Source: Fimbriiglobus sp.
GTDB taxonomy: Bacteria; Planctomycetota; Planctomycetia; Gemmatales; Gemmataceae
Assembly: GCA_025362195.1 (NCBI GenBank)
Contig: JANYHV010000236.1
Location: forward strand, 1 to 33,451
Direction: 5' to 3'
DNA: 33,451 nucleotides
This document shows, in pieces, positions 8,873 to 17,374 of the stretch. The translations under genes were made by a program, and so were the position numbers. Every line of letters begins with the position of its first letter. Position 1 is the stretch's first letter. The notes below the pieces were generated by a model. It searched no databases. It had not been told where the DNA came from and worked only from the letters and a program-made list of their open reading frames with translations.

Positions 8873-10125
8873 CCGTTCGCCCCCCGGAGACTCGCCACCC
8901 CCGCGGCCGCGACCCGGGCCGCGGCGTCCCAGGTGTGGTGTTCGCGGACCCAGACCCGTGCCGCCTGCCCGAGGGCGACCCGCGACGCTTCGTTCGACCA
9001 CAACTCGGCCAGGGCGTCGGCCCACTCGGCCGGCCGGTCGGCGAAGCGGAGCGGGGGCGTGCCGTTCAGGCCGTGCGTCGTCCGCCGGGTCGCCACCACC
9101 GGCATGGCCATCGCCGCCGCTTCGAGCAGCTTGTTCTTGATGCCGCCACCGCTGACGAACGGCAGCACGACCGCGCCGCACTCGCGCACGGCCGGCCGGA
9201 TGTCGGGCAGGTCGCCGGTCAAGTGAATGCCGTCGCGGCCGGCGAACCGGGTGACGGCCGGGGTCGGTTGGAAGCCGTAAATGTTCAACCGGGCGGTCGG
9301 CACCTTGGCGCGAACCCCCGGCCAGACTTTGGTGACGAACCACTCGAGGGCCTGGATGTTCGGCCCGAAGTCGAGCCGGCCCCAAAAGACGCAACTGTTC
9401 GGCACGACCGGCACCGGCGGCTGGGCGGGCGCGTAGTGGTCGGCGTCCACGCCGTTGGGCAGCACGTCCGTCTGGCCCACGCCGGCGAACCAGCGGAAGG
9501 CCTTGGCGTCGGCCTTCGACACGACCCAGACGCGGTCGAGCATCGTTCGGTAAGCCCGCTCGTACAGCCCCTTGACGACCGCGTGCTTGACCTCGGCCCA
9601 CGTCGAGCGGTGCCGGAGCTTGACCATCGACAGGTGGTGCCAGACCCACTCGTCGGCGGCGTACCAGACCCGCTGCCGGCCCGCGACGGCCCCCAACAGC
9701 GGCAGCACGTTCAACCCCGACACGACGACGACTTCGGCGGCGCAGTCGGCGGCGGCCGCGGCGAACTGGCGGACGCGGTCCTCGGTCACGCCCCAGTAGT
9801 TCAGGAACTTGGCCTGCGACTTGGTCGTGAGCAGTGGGATCGTCCCCGTGGGCGGCACGGGCGGGTGGGCCTCGCCGAGCACGTACCGGTTCGCCAGCGG
9901 CAGGCCGGCGAGGGCGGCGTCCGGCGCGGGGTCGGCGGTCGCCACAGAGACCGTGTGCCCCTGCCGGGCGAGCGCCTGCATCAGGTAGAAGGTGTGAACG
10001 TCGTGCCCGCTCGCGCGCGGCCAGGCGAACCGCTCCTTGTAGAAGAGCCAGCGGCGCGGCCGGTCGCCGGCCGGGGGCGGCGCGGTCAACGGGAGTGCGG
10101 GGTTCGGCGCGGTCGCAACGGTCAT
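8869..10125 (-). CDS. Family 4 glycosyltransferase, PEP-CTERM/EpsH-cluster type
   Basis: 418 residues, GT-B fold. The N-terminal half has R-A-S-G-H-D-V-H-T-F-Y and the C-terminal half V-F-W-G-R-L-D-F, N-I-Y-G-F-Q and G-G-G-I-K-N-K-L-L-E-A, the nucleotide-sugar site of GT4 enzymes. The overall layout resembles sugar transferases found with exosortases, although here the first 25 residues form an extra alanine/proline-rich tail. It would act in the cytoplasm on a lipid-linked sugar. It is locked into the operon by ATGA at its start (overlap with the VanZ-like gene) and GTGA at its end (overlap with the ligase). Confidence 0.87.
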   Translation of the reverse strand: MTVATAPNPALPLTAPPPAGDRPRRWLFYKERFAWPRASGHDVHTFYLMQALARQGHTVSVATADPAPDAALAGLPLANRYVLGEAHPPVPPTGTIPLLTTKSQAKFLNYWGVTEDRVRQFAAAAADCAAEVVVVSGLNVLPLLGAVAGRQRVWYAADEWVWHHLSMVKLRHRSTWAEVKHAVVKGLYERAYRTMLDRVWVVSKADAKAFRWFAGVGQTDVLPNGVDADHYAPAQPPVPVVPNSCVFWGRLDFGPNIQALEWFVTKVWPGVRAKVPTARLNIYGFQPTPAVTRFAGRDGIHLTGDLPDIRPAVRECGAVVLPFVSGGGIKNKLLEAAAMAMPVVATRRTTHGLNGTPPLRFADRPAEWADALAELWSNEASRVALGQAARVWVREHHTWDAAARVAAAGVASLRGANG

Positions 10126-11075
10126 GAAATCGCCTCGGAGGTCGCCCGGCGGCCGGGTGCCGTATCTCTAGCACACCGGTGGCGGAAAAGCCGACACCGG
10201 CGCAGCCCCGGGACGGTCACCCGACCGGCGGCGACGGCCGCCGCGCCGATCAAAAGGTCCGTGGTACTGGGGTGCCGCGAAACGACCAGTTGCGCGGCCT
10301 CGGTGCCGCCGGCCAACACGACGCCGACGGCGAACGCCCCGAGGACGCCGCCGCGCGACGGGATCGCCCCGAGAAGCAGCCCGGCCGGCAGGAACAGCCC
10401 AACGAGGGCCAGCGCGGCCAGCAGCCAGTCGGGGCGCTTCGGGTCGGCCAGTTCGTCGAACGGCACCACAGTCACGCGGCCGTCGGCGACCCCGTCGCGG
10501 AGCAAGCGGTACAGGTCACCAGGGCTGGTGTCGATGTCCAGGGGCAGCATCTGGGCGAGCAGGACGACCACGCAATACGCCAGAAAGCGCTGCCCCGGTC
10601 GGCCGGCCAGCCGCGGGTGGCTCCAGGCCGCGCGAAGGTGCCGGGTAAAGTACGGGCCGGCAATCAACCAGCCGGCGAGGCCGAGCGCGGAGCCGATTGT
10701 TTGCGCGAGAATGTCGCTGCCCGAGCAGGTCCGGCCGGGGACGAACAGTTGGGCAAACTCGACGGCGGCGGCGAACGCCCCGCACGCCGGCAACAGCACC
10801 AGTGCCGTGAGCCAGGCGGCGACCGTCCCGCGGCGGTCGGTGCGGAGCGCGGCCAGCGTGCAGAAGCCGAGCGGGACGCCCAGCAGCACATTCGCAAGCC
10901 CGTCGGCCCGGGATTCGACGGCGACGCGGTTCGACAGCACCCAGAGGAAGGCGTTGACCGCTTCGGCCGGCGGCCGCGCGCGGAAGTCGAACGGCACGAG
11001 ACTGCCGTAGACGGTGAAGAGGGCGAACCCGCAGGCGAGCCAGGCGTACGCGCCGCGGCCGGGACTGGCGCTCAC
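10122..11075 (-). CDS. VanZ-like integral membrane protein with two VanZ signatures
   Basis: 317 residues, strongly hydrophobic. The VanZ-type signature occurs twice: Glu106, Gln109, Arg115 and Asp121 within E-F-A-Q-L-F-V-P-G-R, and again Glu259, Gln262, Arg267 and Asp273 within E-A-A-Q-L-V-V-S-R. This suggests tandem copies of the same membrane module; most VanZ-like proteins have one. VanZ is known from teicoplanin resistance, but VanZ-like proteins are also common in exopolysaccharide and exosortase clusters, where their role is unclear. The start is GTG 11075, overlapping the exosortase stop as GTGA. The longer open frame upstream is a shadow of the exosortase gene. Confidence 0.8.
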   Translation of the reverse strand: MSASPGRGAYAWLACGFALFTVYGSLVPFDFRARPPAEAVNAFLWVLSNRVAVESRADGLANVLLGVPLGFCTLAALRTDRRGTVAAWLTALVLLPACGAFAAAVEFAQLFVPGRTCSGSDILAQTIGSALGLAGWLIAGPYFTRHLRAAWSHPRLAGRPGQRFLAYCVVVLLAQMLPLDIDTSPGDLYRLLRDGVADGRVTVVPFDELADPKRPDWLLAALALVGLFLPAGLLLGAIPSRGGVLGAFAVGVVLAGGTEAAQLVVSRHPSTTDLLIGAAAVAAGRVTVPGLRRCRLFRHRCARDTAPGRRATSEAIS

Positions 11076-12154
11076 GAGTGCGTCCCCGCGTCGCCGCGCG
11101 GGTCCGGCCGCATCGGGTTCGGGCCGGCCCCGGGGCCGCCGGCCGTCAACGGTTTGAGCGGGTTGAACGGGCCGTCCCGGTTCGACGACCCGCGGGTCAC
11201 CATCCGCGGTTCCCGGCCGCTCAAGCCGAGCAGTTCGTTCGTCGAAACGGTCTCGACCGGTGAGGTCACCCAGTCCATGACCCGCAGTTCGAGCCACAAG
11301 ATGAACAGCGCGAGCGGCATCATCAGCCAGCCGGCGAGGTCGTGTACGATGAGGTCGCCGAGTTTGGTCCAGCCGGCGTAGTAGACCAGGCCGGTGACGA
11401 CGATGCGAATCATGTTGCACACCAGCGAGATCGGCAGCGCGCTGGCGAACAGGATGGCGCGGTCCACCGTCGGGCGGGACTTGTACAGGAAGGCGATGGC
11501 CGCCGACAGGGCGACGAAGGCGAGGATCATGCTCAGGCCCGAGCACGCCTGCGCGACGCCGAGCCGGGTGTCCCCCTCGGCGTGCGGGAGGACGATGATG
11601 TTCCCCTCCGCATAGGACGGCAGGCCGAGGGTCTGGAAGCCGAAGTTGCCCCACTTCACGGCGAACGACTGGAGCTTGGCCGTCACCGCCTGCTCGACCA
11701 TGTTCGGCAGCGGGAAGGCGAGGGGGAAGAACACGAGCGCCGGCCAGGCCCAGCGCAGCCCCTTCCAGCCTCCGCAGAACATGACCACGACCCCGGCGAA
11801 CGCCAGCATCAGCGCGAACGCTTGCAGCCACTCCTTGGCGAAATTGGTGCGGTCGGCCACGAAGTAGACGGCGGCGCTCAGCGCGAACGGCGGCAGTGCC
11901 CAGAGGTCGGGCCAGGCGATCCACTTGGGGAAGAACTCCCGCCGCGTGACGAGCAGGTAGGCGATGAACGGCACGATCAGCAGGCCGTGCGAGTAGTCGG
12001 CCTTGGTCGTCCAGAGTTGGACCAGTTCGCGGAGGACGCCGGAGAAGGCGAACAGCAACGCGGCGACCACCACGGCAAGGCTGATCTGCCACGAACGCTG
12101 GCGGACGACGGCCGCGGAGGGAGTGGCGGTCACGGTCGGATCCTCGGGCGGCAC
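11072..12154 (-). CDS. Exosortase/archaeosortase-family transpeptidase
   Basis: 360 residues with about eight membrane segments. The exosortase catalytic set is visible: Cys204 in A-C-S-G-L-S, Arg250 in N-M-I-R-I and His271 in H-D-L-A-G. The D-Y-S-H-G motif (53-57) and F-P-L-P (147-150) are also family marks. Exosortases cut PEP-CTERM signals at the periplasmic side of the membrane and pass the protein to a next step linked to polysaccharide export. A PEP-CTERM protein is encoded at 19726-20706. The tail after residue 297 is a hydrophilic, Pro/Gly-rich cytoplasmic extension not typical of short exosortases. The start GTG 12154 is uncertain; GTG 12133 is also possible. The exact subtype (Xrt letter) was not determined. 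Confidence 0.93.
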   Translation of the reverse strand: MPPEDPTVTATPSAAVVRQRSWQISLAVVVAALLFAFSGVLRELVQLWTTKADYSHGLLIVPFIAYLLVTRREFFPKWIAWPDLWALPPFALSAAVYFVADRTNFAKEWLQAFALMLAFAGVVVMFCGGWKGLRWAWPALVFFPLAFPLPNMVEQAVTAKLQSFAVKWGNFGFQTLGLPSYAEGNIIVLPHAEGDTRLGVAQACSGLSMILAFVALSAAIAFLYKSRPTVDRAILFASALPISLVCNMIRIVVTGLVYYAGWTKLGDLIVHDLAGWLMMPLALFILWLELRVMDWVTSPVETVSTNELLGLSGREPRMVTRGSSNRDGPFNPLKPLTAGGPGAGPNPMRPDPRGDAGTHS

Positions 12155-12309
12155 GCGCGGAGTCTGAGAGGTGGGATTGTAGTGCCGGTTCCGGCGGCCG
12201 GCCGGGCGACTCTTCGGAATACACCGGTCCGGCCGGGTTGTGCCGGTCGTACCGTCCGTTGTGTGCTAGGCTTCGGCACGTCCAGAGAACCGGCCCGAGG
12301 CGTCCGCTT

Positions 12310-13491
12310 GTGGTCAACCTGTTTGAACTCACCCCGTTCGCGTCGGCCTGCGGCCTGCGCTCGCCCATCGACATCCGCATCGTCCGGAACGACGGGGCGG
12401 TCCTGGCCGAGGGCCAACTCGACCTGCCGTGCGCGCTGGCCGGCCGCGACCCGGCGTGCGAAGTCACGCTCACGGACGCCGAGATCAGCCTGCGGCACGC
12501 CTGCCTGCAAGCCGTCGGCGGCCGCGTGCTCGTCGCCGACATCGGCTCGCGGACCGGCCTGCACCTGACCGAGCACGAACTGGCCGCCGGGCCGGACCGC
12601 CAGCCGTTCTTGTGGCTCACACCGACCGACCCGGTCGCCGTCGGGCCGTTCCGCATCACCTTGCGCAAGCCGCTGTTCGTGCGGCCGACCGTGCCCGAGA
12701 CCAGCCCGTTCCTGCCCGACCCGGCCGCGACCGACGCCCTGCCCCGCGTGGCCGTCCGCTTCCTGAACGGCAAGAGCGTCACCGGGCAGTGGGTCGTCAA
12801 CCGCCTGATCACGTTCGTCGGCCGCGCCCGGGACTGCAAAATCAGCCTCGCGGCGGACGACATCGACCCGTTCCATTGCTATTTCCTGCTCACACCCGAC
12901 GGCCTGTGGGTGGTCGATCTGCTGAGCCGGGGGGGCATCCGCGTCAACGGCGAGGCGACCCGGTACGCGCACTTGAAGACCGGCGACGAACTGCAAGTCG
13001 GCCGCTTCCGCCTGGGCTTCGAGTACCTCGACGAAATCGTCCCGGCCCGCACCCCCGAGCGCGCCGTGCCCAGGCCGCGGACGATGCCGAACCTGACGCC
13101 GCGGTCGTCGTTCACCCCGCCGCACGGCATCCAACTCCCGACAACGCCCGCGCCGGTCGCCGCTCCCGTGGTGACCGCGGCCCCGCGGGAACTCGCCCCG
13201 GCGGTGCAGGCGTTCGCGGCCGCGCAGGCGCAAATGATGGCGCAGTTCGAGGCGTCGATGATGGCGATGGTCCGCAAGGTCGGCGAGATGCACCGCGGGC
13301 AGTTGGGCGCGATGCAGGCCGAACTCGCGCGGATGGAGGAGCTGAACGCCGAGATGCTCCACTTGCAGGCGCGGGCGACGACCGCCGCGCCGGAAATCTG
13401 GGTCCACGACCGCATGGCCGCGCTCCACGTCGAGCGGCAGACCCTGTGGCACCGCCTGTTCGACATGATCGCCCCGCAGACCCTGGCGTGA
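12310..13491 (+). CDS. Protein with two FHA domains and a C-terminal helix
   Basis: 393 residues. FHA domain 1 (about 20-118) has G-R-D-P-A-C-E-V-T-L and I-S-L-R-H-A; FHA domain 2 (about 147-238) has V-G-R-A-R-D-C-K-I-S-L, F-H-C-Y and R-G-G-I-R-V-N-G. FHA domains bind phosphothreonine on partner proteins and in planctomycetes often work with Ser/Thr kinases; no kinase lies here. A Pro/Ala-rich linker follows, then a Met/Glu/Gln-rich helix (about 290-360) that may be a coiled coil. In domain 2 the conserved S-x-x-H is P-F-H, so phosphopeptide binding there is doubtful. The start GTG 12310 has CGAGG 9 bases upstream; a possible -10 (TAGGCT) lies at 12267-12272. It is transcribed divergently from the exosortase operon. 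Confidence 0.87.
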   Translation: MVNLFELTPFASACGLRSPIDIRIVRNDGAVLAEGQLDLPCALAGRDPACEVTLTDAEISLRHACLQAVGGRVLVADIGSRTGLHLTEHELAAGPDRQPFLWLTPTDPVAVGPFRITLRKPLFVRPTVPETSPFLPDPAATDALPRVAVRFLNGKSVTGQWVVNRLITFVGRARDCKISLAADDIDPFHCYFLLTPDGLWVVDLLSRGGIRVNGEATRYAHLKTGDELQVGRFRLGFEYLDEIVPARTPERAVPRPRTMPNLTPRSSFTPPHGIQLPTTPAPVAAPVVTAAPRELAPAVQAFAAAQAQMMAQFEASMMAMVRKVGEMHRGQLGAMQAELARMEELNAEMLHLQARATTAAPEIWVHDRMAALHVERQTLWHRLFDMIAPQTLA

Positions 13492-13572
13492 GCCGGGCGT
13501 TCGCGCTTGCCGCACCTCCCCTCGCGCCGTTGAACATCTCTGTTCGCCGGCCCCGACCCCCGAGGTGATGTC

Positions 13573-15045
13573 ATGCTGCGCGTCCTGGCCTGGTCACTGC
13601 TATTCCTCTCGTCTTCGTCGCCGTTGTCGGCGCAAATCGACCCGTCGAAACCGCTGACGAAGATTGCCTTCGGGTCGTGCGCCGACCAGGGCAAACCGCT
13701 GCCGATCTACGACACGATCGCGGCGGCGAAACCCGACCTCCTGCTGCTCCTCGGCGACAACATTTACGCCGACCTGGACAAGGGCCGCAAGGTCACGCCG
13801 CAGGTCATTCAGGAGAAGTACGAACTGCTTGCGGCCGTGCCCGAGTGGCAGCGGTTGAAGGCCGCCTGCCCGGTGCTCGCCACCTGGGACGATCACGACT
13901 TCGGCAAGAACGACGGCGGGGCCGAGTTCGAGATCAAGGACGACTCGCAGAAGCTCTTCCACGACTTCTTCGGCACCCCGGCCGACTCGCCCCGGCGGTC
14001 GCGCAAGGGGGTCTACGACGCGCACGTCTTCGGGCCGGAGGGCAAGCGGGTCCAGGTCGTCCTCCTCGACACCCGGTACTTCCGGGCGGGCCTGAAGACG
14101 ACCAAGGGCCGCACCATCGCCCCCTACGGCTTCATCCGCGAACCGTACGCGCCGTCGAGCGACCCGGCCGGCGCGTTCCTCGGCGACGAACAGTGGAACT
14201 GGCTGGCCGAGCAACTCAAAGTCCCCGCCGAGGTGCGGCTGCTCTGTTCGAGCATCCAGGTGATTAGCGAGGACCACCCGTTCGAGAAGTGGGCCAACGT
14301 GCCCGCCGAGCAAGCCCGGTTGTACAAGCTGCTGCGGGACTCGAAGGCGAAGGGCGTCGTCATCCTGAGCGGCGATCGGCACCTCGGCGAACTCAGCGTC
14401 TCGACGAAGGCGATCGACTACCCGCTGTACGACATCACGGCCAGCGGGTTCAACCAGGGGGCCAAGCGGTGGCGCGAGCAGGAGCGGAACGCCTACCGCG
14501 TGTCGAGCATGCCCTACGGCGACCACTTCGGCCTGGTCACGGTCGATTGGTCCGCGGCCGACCCGGTCGTCGGCCTACAACTCCGCGACCTGGCCGGCGA
14601 GATCACGCTGAAGCAGACCTTCCCGTTGAGCCTGCTGACGCCGCAGAAGAAAGACCCGCCCAAGGTCCCGAAGCAGGACGACAAGAAAGACGACAAGCCG
14701 GCCCCGGTCGAGGAGAAGCGGCCCGAGGGCGTGCTGACCCCCGCCGAGGCCGCGAAGAAGGTCGGCGAGACGGTGACCGTGCAGTTCCTCGTCAAGAGCG
14801 GCCGGGCCGTCAACGAGGGCAAGCGCCTGCTGCTCAACTCCGACGCCGACTTCAAGGCGAAGGACAACTTCACGGTCCTGCTCAACCAGAAGGGCATGAC
14901 CGGCCCCTACGACAAGGCGACCTACGACACCTTCAAGGACAAGACGATCCGCGCGACCGGCAAAGTGTCGATGTACATGACCACCCCGCAACTCCAGATC
15001 GACGAGGCGGACTCGCTCGTCGTGGTCGAGCCGGCGAAGAAGTAG
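13573..15045 (+). CDS. PhoD-like exported phosphatase with C-terminal OB-like domain
   Basis: 490 residues with a signal peptide of about 20 residues (cleavage near S-A-Q). PhoD metallophosphatase motifs occur in order: F-G-S-C-A (33-37), L-L-G-D-N-I-Y-A-D (59-67), W-D-D-H-D-F-G and L-S-G-D-R-H. Such enzymes hydrolyse phosphate mono- or diesters outside the cytoplasm using metal ions. After residue about 355 a Lys/Asp/Pro-rich linker leads to a domain of about 100 residues with alternating strands (T-V-T-V-Q-F-L-V-K, F-T-V-L-L-N, I-R-A-T-G-K-V) that looks like an OB fold; this addition is not part of ordinary PhoD. A very good Shine-Dalgarno sequence (GAGGTGAT) precedes ATG 13573. Neighbours give no clear pathway. 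Confidence 0.88.
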   Translation: MLRVLAWSLLFLSSSSPLSAQIDPSKPLTKIAFGSCADQGKPLPIYDTIAAAKPDLLLLLGDNIYADLDKGRKVTPQVIQEKYELLAAVPEWQRLKAACPVLATWDDHDFGKNDGGAEFEIKDDSQKLFHDFFGTPADSPRRSRKGVYDAHVFGPEGKRVQVVLLDTRYFRAGLKTTKGRTIAPYGFIREPYAPSSDPAGAFLGDEQWNWLAEQLKVPAEVRLLCSSIQVISEDHPFEKWANVPAEQARLYKLLRDSKAKGVVILSGDRHLGELSVSTKAIDYPLYDITASGFNQGAKRWREQERNAYRVSSMPYGDHFGLVTVDWSAADPVVGLQLRDLAGEITLKQTFPLSLLTPQKKDPPKVPKQDDKKDDKPAPVEEKRPEGVLTPAEAAKKVGETVTVQFLVKSGRAVNEGKRLLLNSDADFKAKDNFTVLLNQKGMTGPYDKATYDTFKDKTIRATGKVSMYMTTPQLQIDEADSLVVVEPAKK

Positions 15046-15109
15046 GGCGCGACGCCCTGCCGCGGACGGCTTTGAGTTCACCCCATTCGCCCGGTCGGAG
15101 TTAGACCAC

Positions 15110-15658
15110 GTGGCCAAGTCCCCCGTGTCGCGTCGCTTGGCCATGTACTGGCGCGTCGAGCTTCTCAACGTCGTGATCGTGCCCGCATTGGCACTCTTCG
15201 TCAGTGTGGCCGCCGAGCAGCCGCTGGGTTGGCTGAGTGTGGCCTGTCTGGTGCCGACAATGCTGTTGCTGGGGATCGGCGGGTTTTACTGGCGTGGCAA
15301 GGCTCACCAAATCGCACGCCACGCGGCCACGCTCGACCGGGCACTCCACTGGGCCGGTCGCCTCCGACTCACGAGCTTGGCGCTTTCGGTCCTCGCGGTC
15401 GTGCTTTGCGTCGTCGATTTGCTCGCCGTCCGCTTGTCGGTTTCGCCCACGGACAGGGGCGTCGCGGTGTGCGCAGCGGCTTTGGCCGTCTTGGAGTACG
15501 TCAACTATTACGTGGTGCAACTCCAGCATTTCGACAACTGGCCGGATTTCGTCCGCCTCGTCCGCGGCCGCGGGTTCCGCACGGCGCACTTGAGGGCCGA
15601 CTTGGACGGCCGGCTGACCCCGTCGCGGGCCGGTTCCGCCCCCGCCGGCGAGTCGTAA
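15110..15658 (+). CDS. Small membrane protein, unknown function
   Basis: 182 residues starting at GTG 15110, with CGGAG 9 bases before it. Four hydrophobic stretches are visible at about 19-37, 41-60, 83-105 and 113-127, separated by a short basic segment, then a soluble C-terminal tail of about 55 residues with H-F-D-N-W-P-D-F-V. I do not recognise a family. It lies between the phosphatase gene and glgA on the same strand with short gaps and may share a transcript with glgA. Codon usage is slightly less GC-extreme than its neighbours. Confidence 0.65.
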   Translation: MAKSPVSRRLAMYWRVELLNVVIVPALALFVSVAAEQPLGWLSVACLVPTMLLLGIGGFYWRGKAHQIARHAATLDRALHWAGRLRLTSLALSVLAVVLCVVDLLAVRLSVSPTDRGVAVCAAALAVLEYVNYYVVQLQHFDNWPDFVRLVRGRGFRTAHLRADLDGRLTPSRAGSAPAGES

Positions 15659-15699
15659 GCTAACCCCCGTCAAGTTGTTCCCACCCCGGCGGACTCCGC

Positions 15700-17205
15700 A
15701 TGGCTAGTTTGAAGGTGCTGATCGCCGCGTCGGAGGTCGTCGGGTTCGCCAAGACGGGCGGCCTGGCGGACGTGGCCGGGTCGCTGCCCCGGGCGCTCGC
15801 GGCGCGGGGGCACCAGGTCGCCGTCGTCATGCCGTACTACCGCGGCGTGCGGCACCTGAAAGACCCGCCGGTCAACACCGGGGTCGTCATCCCCGTGCCA
15901 GTCGGCAACCGCACCCTCGCCTGCCGACTGTTCCGCTCGACTCTGCCGAAGAGCGAAGTGCCGATCTTCTTCGTCGAGGCCCCGGACTACTTCGACCGCG
16001 ACGACGCCCGAGAAGGCAAGGGCCTGTACCAGCAGACGATGCCGGGCGGGTACAAGGCCGACTACCCGGACAACGCCGAACGGTTCACGTTCTTCAGCCG
16101 CGCCGTCCTCGAAGCCATCCCCGCGCTGGGGTTCGTGCCGGACATCGTCCACGCCAACGACTGGCAGACCGGACTGGTCCCGGTGTACCTCGCCGAAGTC
16201 TACCGGTCGCGGCCCGGGTACGGCCAGATGCGGAGCGTGTACACGATCCACAACATCGCCTACCAGGGCAACTTCGGGGCGGACGTGATGGGCCTGACCG
16301 GCCTGCCGGGGTGGCTGTTCAACTCGACGCAGCTGGAGTTCCACGGCCGGCTCAACTTCCTCAAAGCCGGCGTCGTCTTCGCCGACGCGGTCAACACCGT
16401 CAGCCCGACGTACAGCCGCGAGATCACGACCTACGAGTACGGGTGCGGCATGGAGGGCCTGTTGCAACAGGTGCAGGGCAAGCTGTCGGGCATCGTCAAC
16501 GGGGTCGATTACGGCGTCTGGGACCCGGCCGTCGATCCGCACATCCCGGCCAACTACGACGCCGGGACGGTGTTCGAGCAGAAGCCCAAGTCGAAGGCCG
16601 AGTTGCTGACCCGCTTCAACCTGCCCGTCGAGATGGACAAGCCGGTCCTGGGCGTCGTCGCGCGGCTGGTCGTGCAGAAGGGGATCGACCTGATCTTGAG
16701 TGCCGCCCCCGGCTTCCTCGACCTCGGCTGCAAGCTGATCTTCCTCGGCGAGGGCGACCCCGAGTACCACAACGAACTCGAACAATTCCAGCGCCGCCAC
16801 CCGGACAAGGTCGGCCTGTACCTGGGCTTCGACGAGACCCTGGCGCACCTGATCGAGGCCGGCAGCGACCTGTTCCTGATGCCGAGTCGGTACGAGCCGA
16901 GCGGCCTGAACCAGCTCTACAGTTTGAAGTACGGCACCCCCCCGGTGGTCCGCGCGACGGGCGGCCTGGCGGACACGATCGTGAACGCCGACGAGGAGAA
17001 CCTGGCCGCCAAGACCGGCACCGGCTTCGCCTTCAACGACTACACGGCCGGGGCCTTGTACGACACGGTCAAGTGGGCGACGACGCTGTACCGCGACCGC
17101 CCCGAGGACTTCCGCCAGGTCGTCCGCACGGCGATGCGCCAGGACTGGTCGTGGGGCCGCAGCGCCGGCGAGTACGAAGCCCTGTACCGGCGAATCCTGG
17201 GGTAA
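15700..17205 (+). CDS. glgA: Glycogen (starch) synthase, GT5
   Basis: 501 residues, near the usual 480-500. The ADP-glucose binding loop K-T-G-G-L (18-22) is followed by A-D-V-A-G-S-L-P, as in bacterial glycogen synthases; H-A-N-D-W-Q and Y-T-I-H-N-I-A-Y-Q follow, and the C-terminal half has the P-S-R-Y-E-P-S-G-L-N-Q nucleotide-sugar motif and T-G-G-L-A-D-T. The enzyme extends alpha-1,4-glucan from ADP-glucose in the cytoplasm. No other glycogen gene (glgB, glgC, glgP) is next to it. ATG 15700 is the only start that gives the conserved beginning. A long open frame on the opposite strand is only its GC-rich shadow. Confidence 0.95.
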   Translation: MASLKVLIAASEVVGFAKTGGLADVAGSLPRALAARGHQVAVVMPYYRGVRHLKDPPVNTGVVIPVPVGNRTLACRLFRSTLPKSEVPIFFVEAPDYFDRDDAREGKGLYQQTMPGGYKADYPDNAERFTFFSRAVLEAIPALGFVPDIVHANDWQTGLVPVYLAEVYRSRPGYGQMRSVYTIHNIAYQGNFGADVMGLTGLPGWLFNSTQLEFHGRLNFLKAGVVFADAVNTVSPTYSREITTYEYGCGMEGLLQQVQGKLSGIVNGVDYGVWDPAVDPHIPANYDAGTVFEQKPKSKAELLTRFNLPVEMDKPVLGVVARLVVQKGIDLILSAAPGFLDLGCKLIFLGEGDPEYHNELEQFQRRHPDKVGLYLGFDETLAHLIEAGSDLFLMPSRYEPSGLNQLYSLKYGTPPVVRATGGLADTIVNADEENLAAKTGTGFAFNDYTAGALYDTVKWATTLYRDRPEDFRQVVRTAMRQDWSWGRSAGEYEALYRRILG

Positions 17206-17217
17206 CGAACCGAAAGG

Positions 17218-17320
17218 GTGCAGATTGCACAGTGCAGAGTGCAGAATTGAAACCTGTAGCCCGAGTGAACTGGTCCGAGTGCTTCTCTTCATTCTGCACT
17301 TTGCACTCTGCACTCTGCAC
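17218..17320. repeat. Inverted repeat built from a TGCAGAG-type heptamer
   Basis: Two 30-base arms (17218-17247 and 17291-17320) are reverse complements at 27 of 30 positions and enclose a 43-base loop. Each arm is itself made of iterated GTGCAGA/TGCAGAG units, and more TGCACTC units continue to about 17340. It lies between glgA and the next gene, so it could act as a transcription barrier, but it has no U-tract. The heptamer composition suggests a dispersed repeat. Confidence 0.75.
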
Positions 17321-17362
17321 TCGCTCGAAAGTATGCACTCTCTCGAAGCCACCACCCGAGCG

Positions 17363-17368
17363 TAAACT
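17363..17368 (+). promoter_or_regulatory. Possible -10 box for a leaderless transcript
   Basis: TAAACT ends six bases before ATG 17375. A transcript from it would begin at or next to the start codon, and no Shine-Dalgarno sequence is visible. A clear -35 box is not seen. The same geometry occurs before gluQ. Confidence 0.3.
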
Positions 17369-17374
17369 ACTCCC

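Noticed and set aside
8873-10174. In-frame upstream extension of the ligase gene
   Set aside because: It is out-of-frame shadow of the GT4 gene; hydrophobic ligase sequence begins only at GTG 8872.
12176-12181. TACAAT on the minus strand as -10 of the exosortase operon
   Set aside because: Good hexamer and position, but no -35 at 16-18 bases; left as a hint only.
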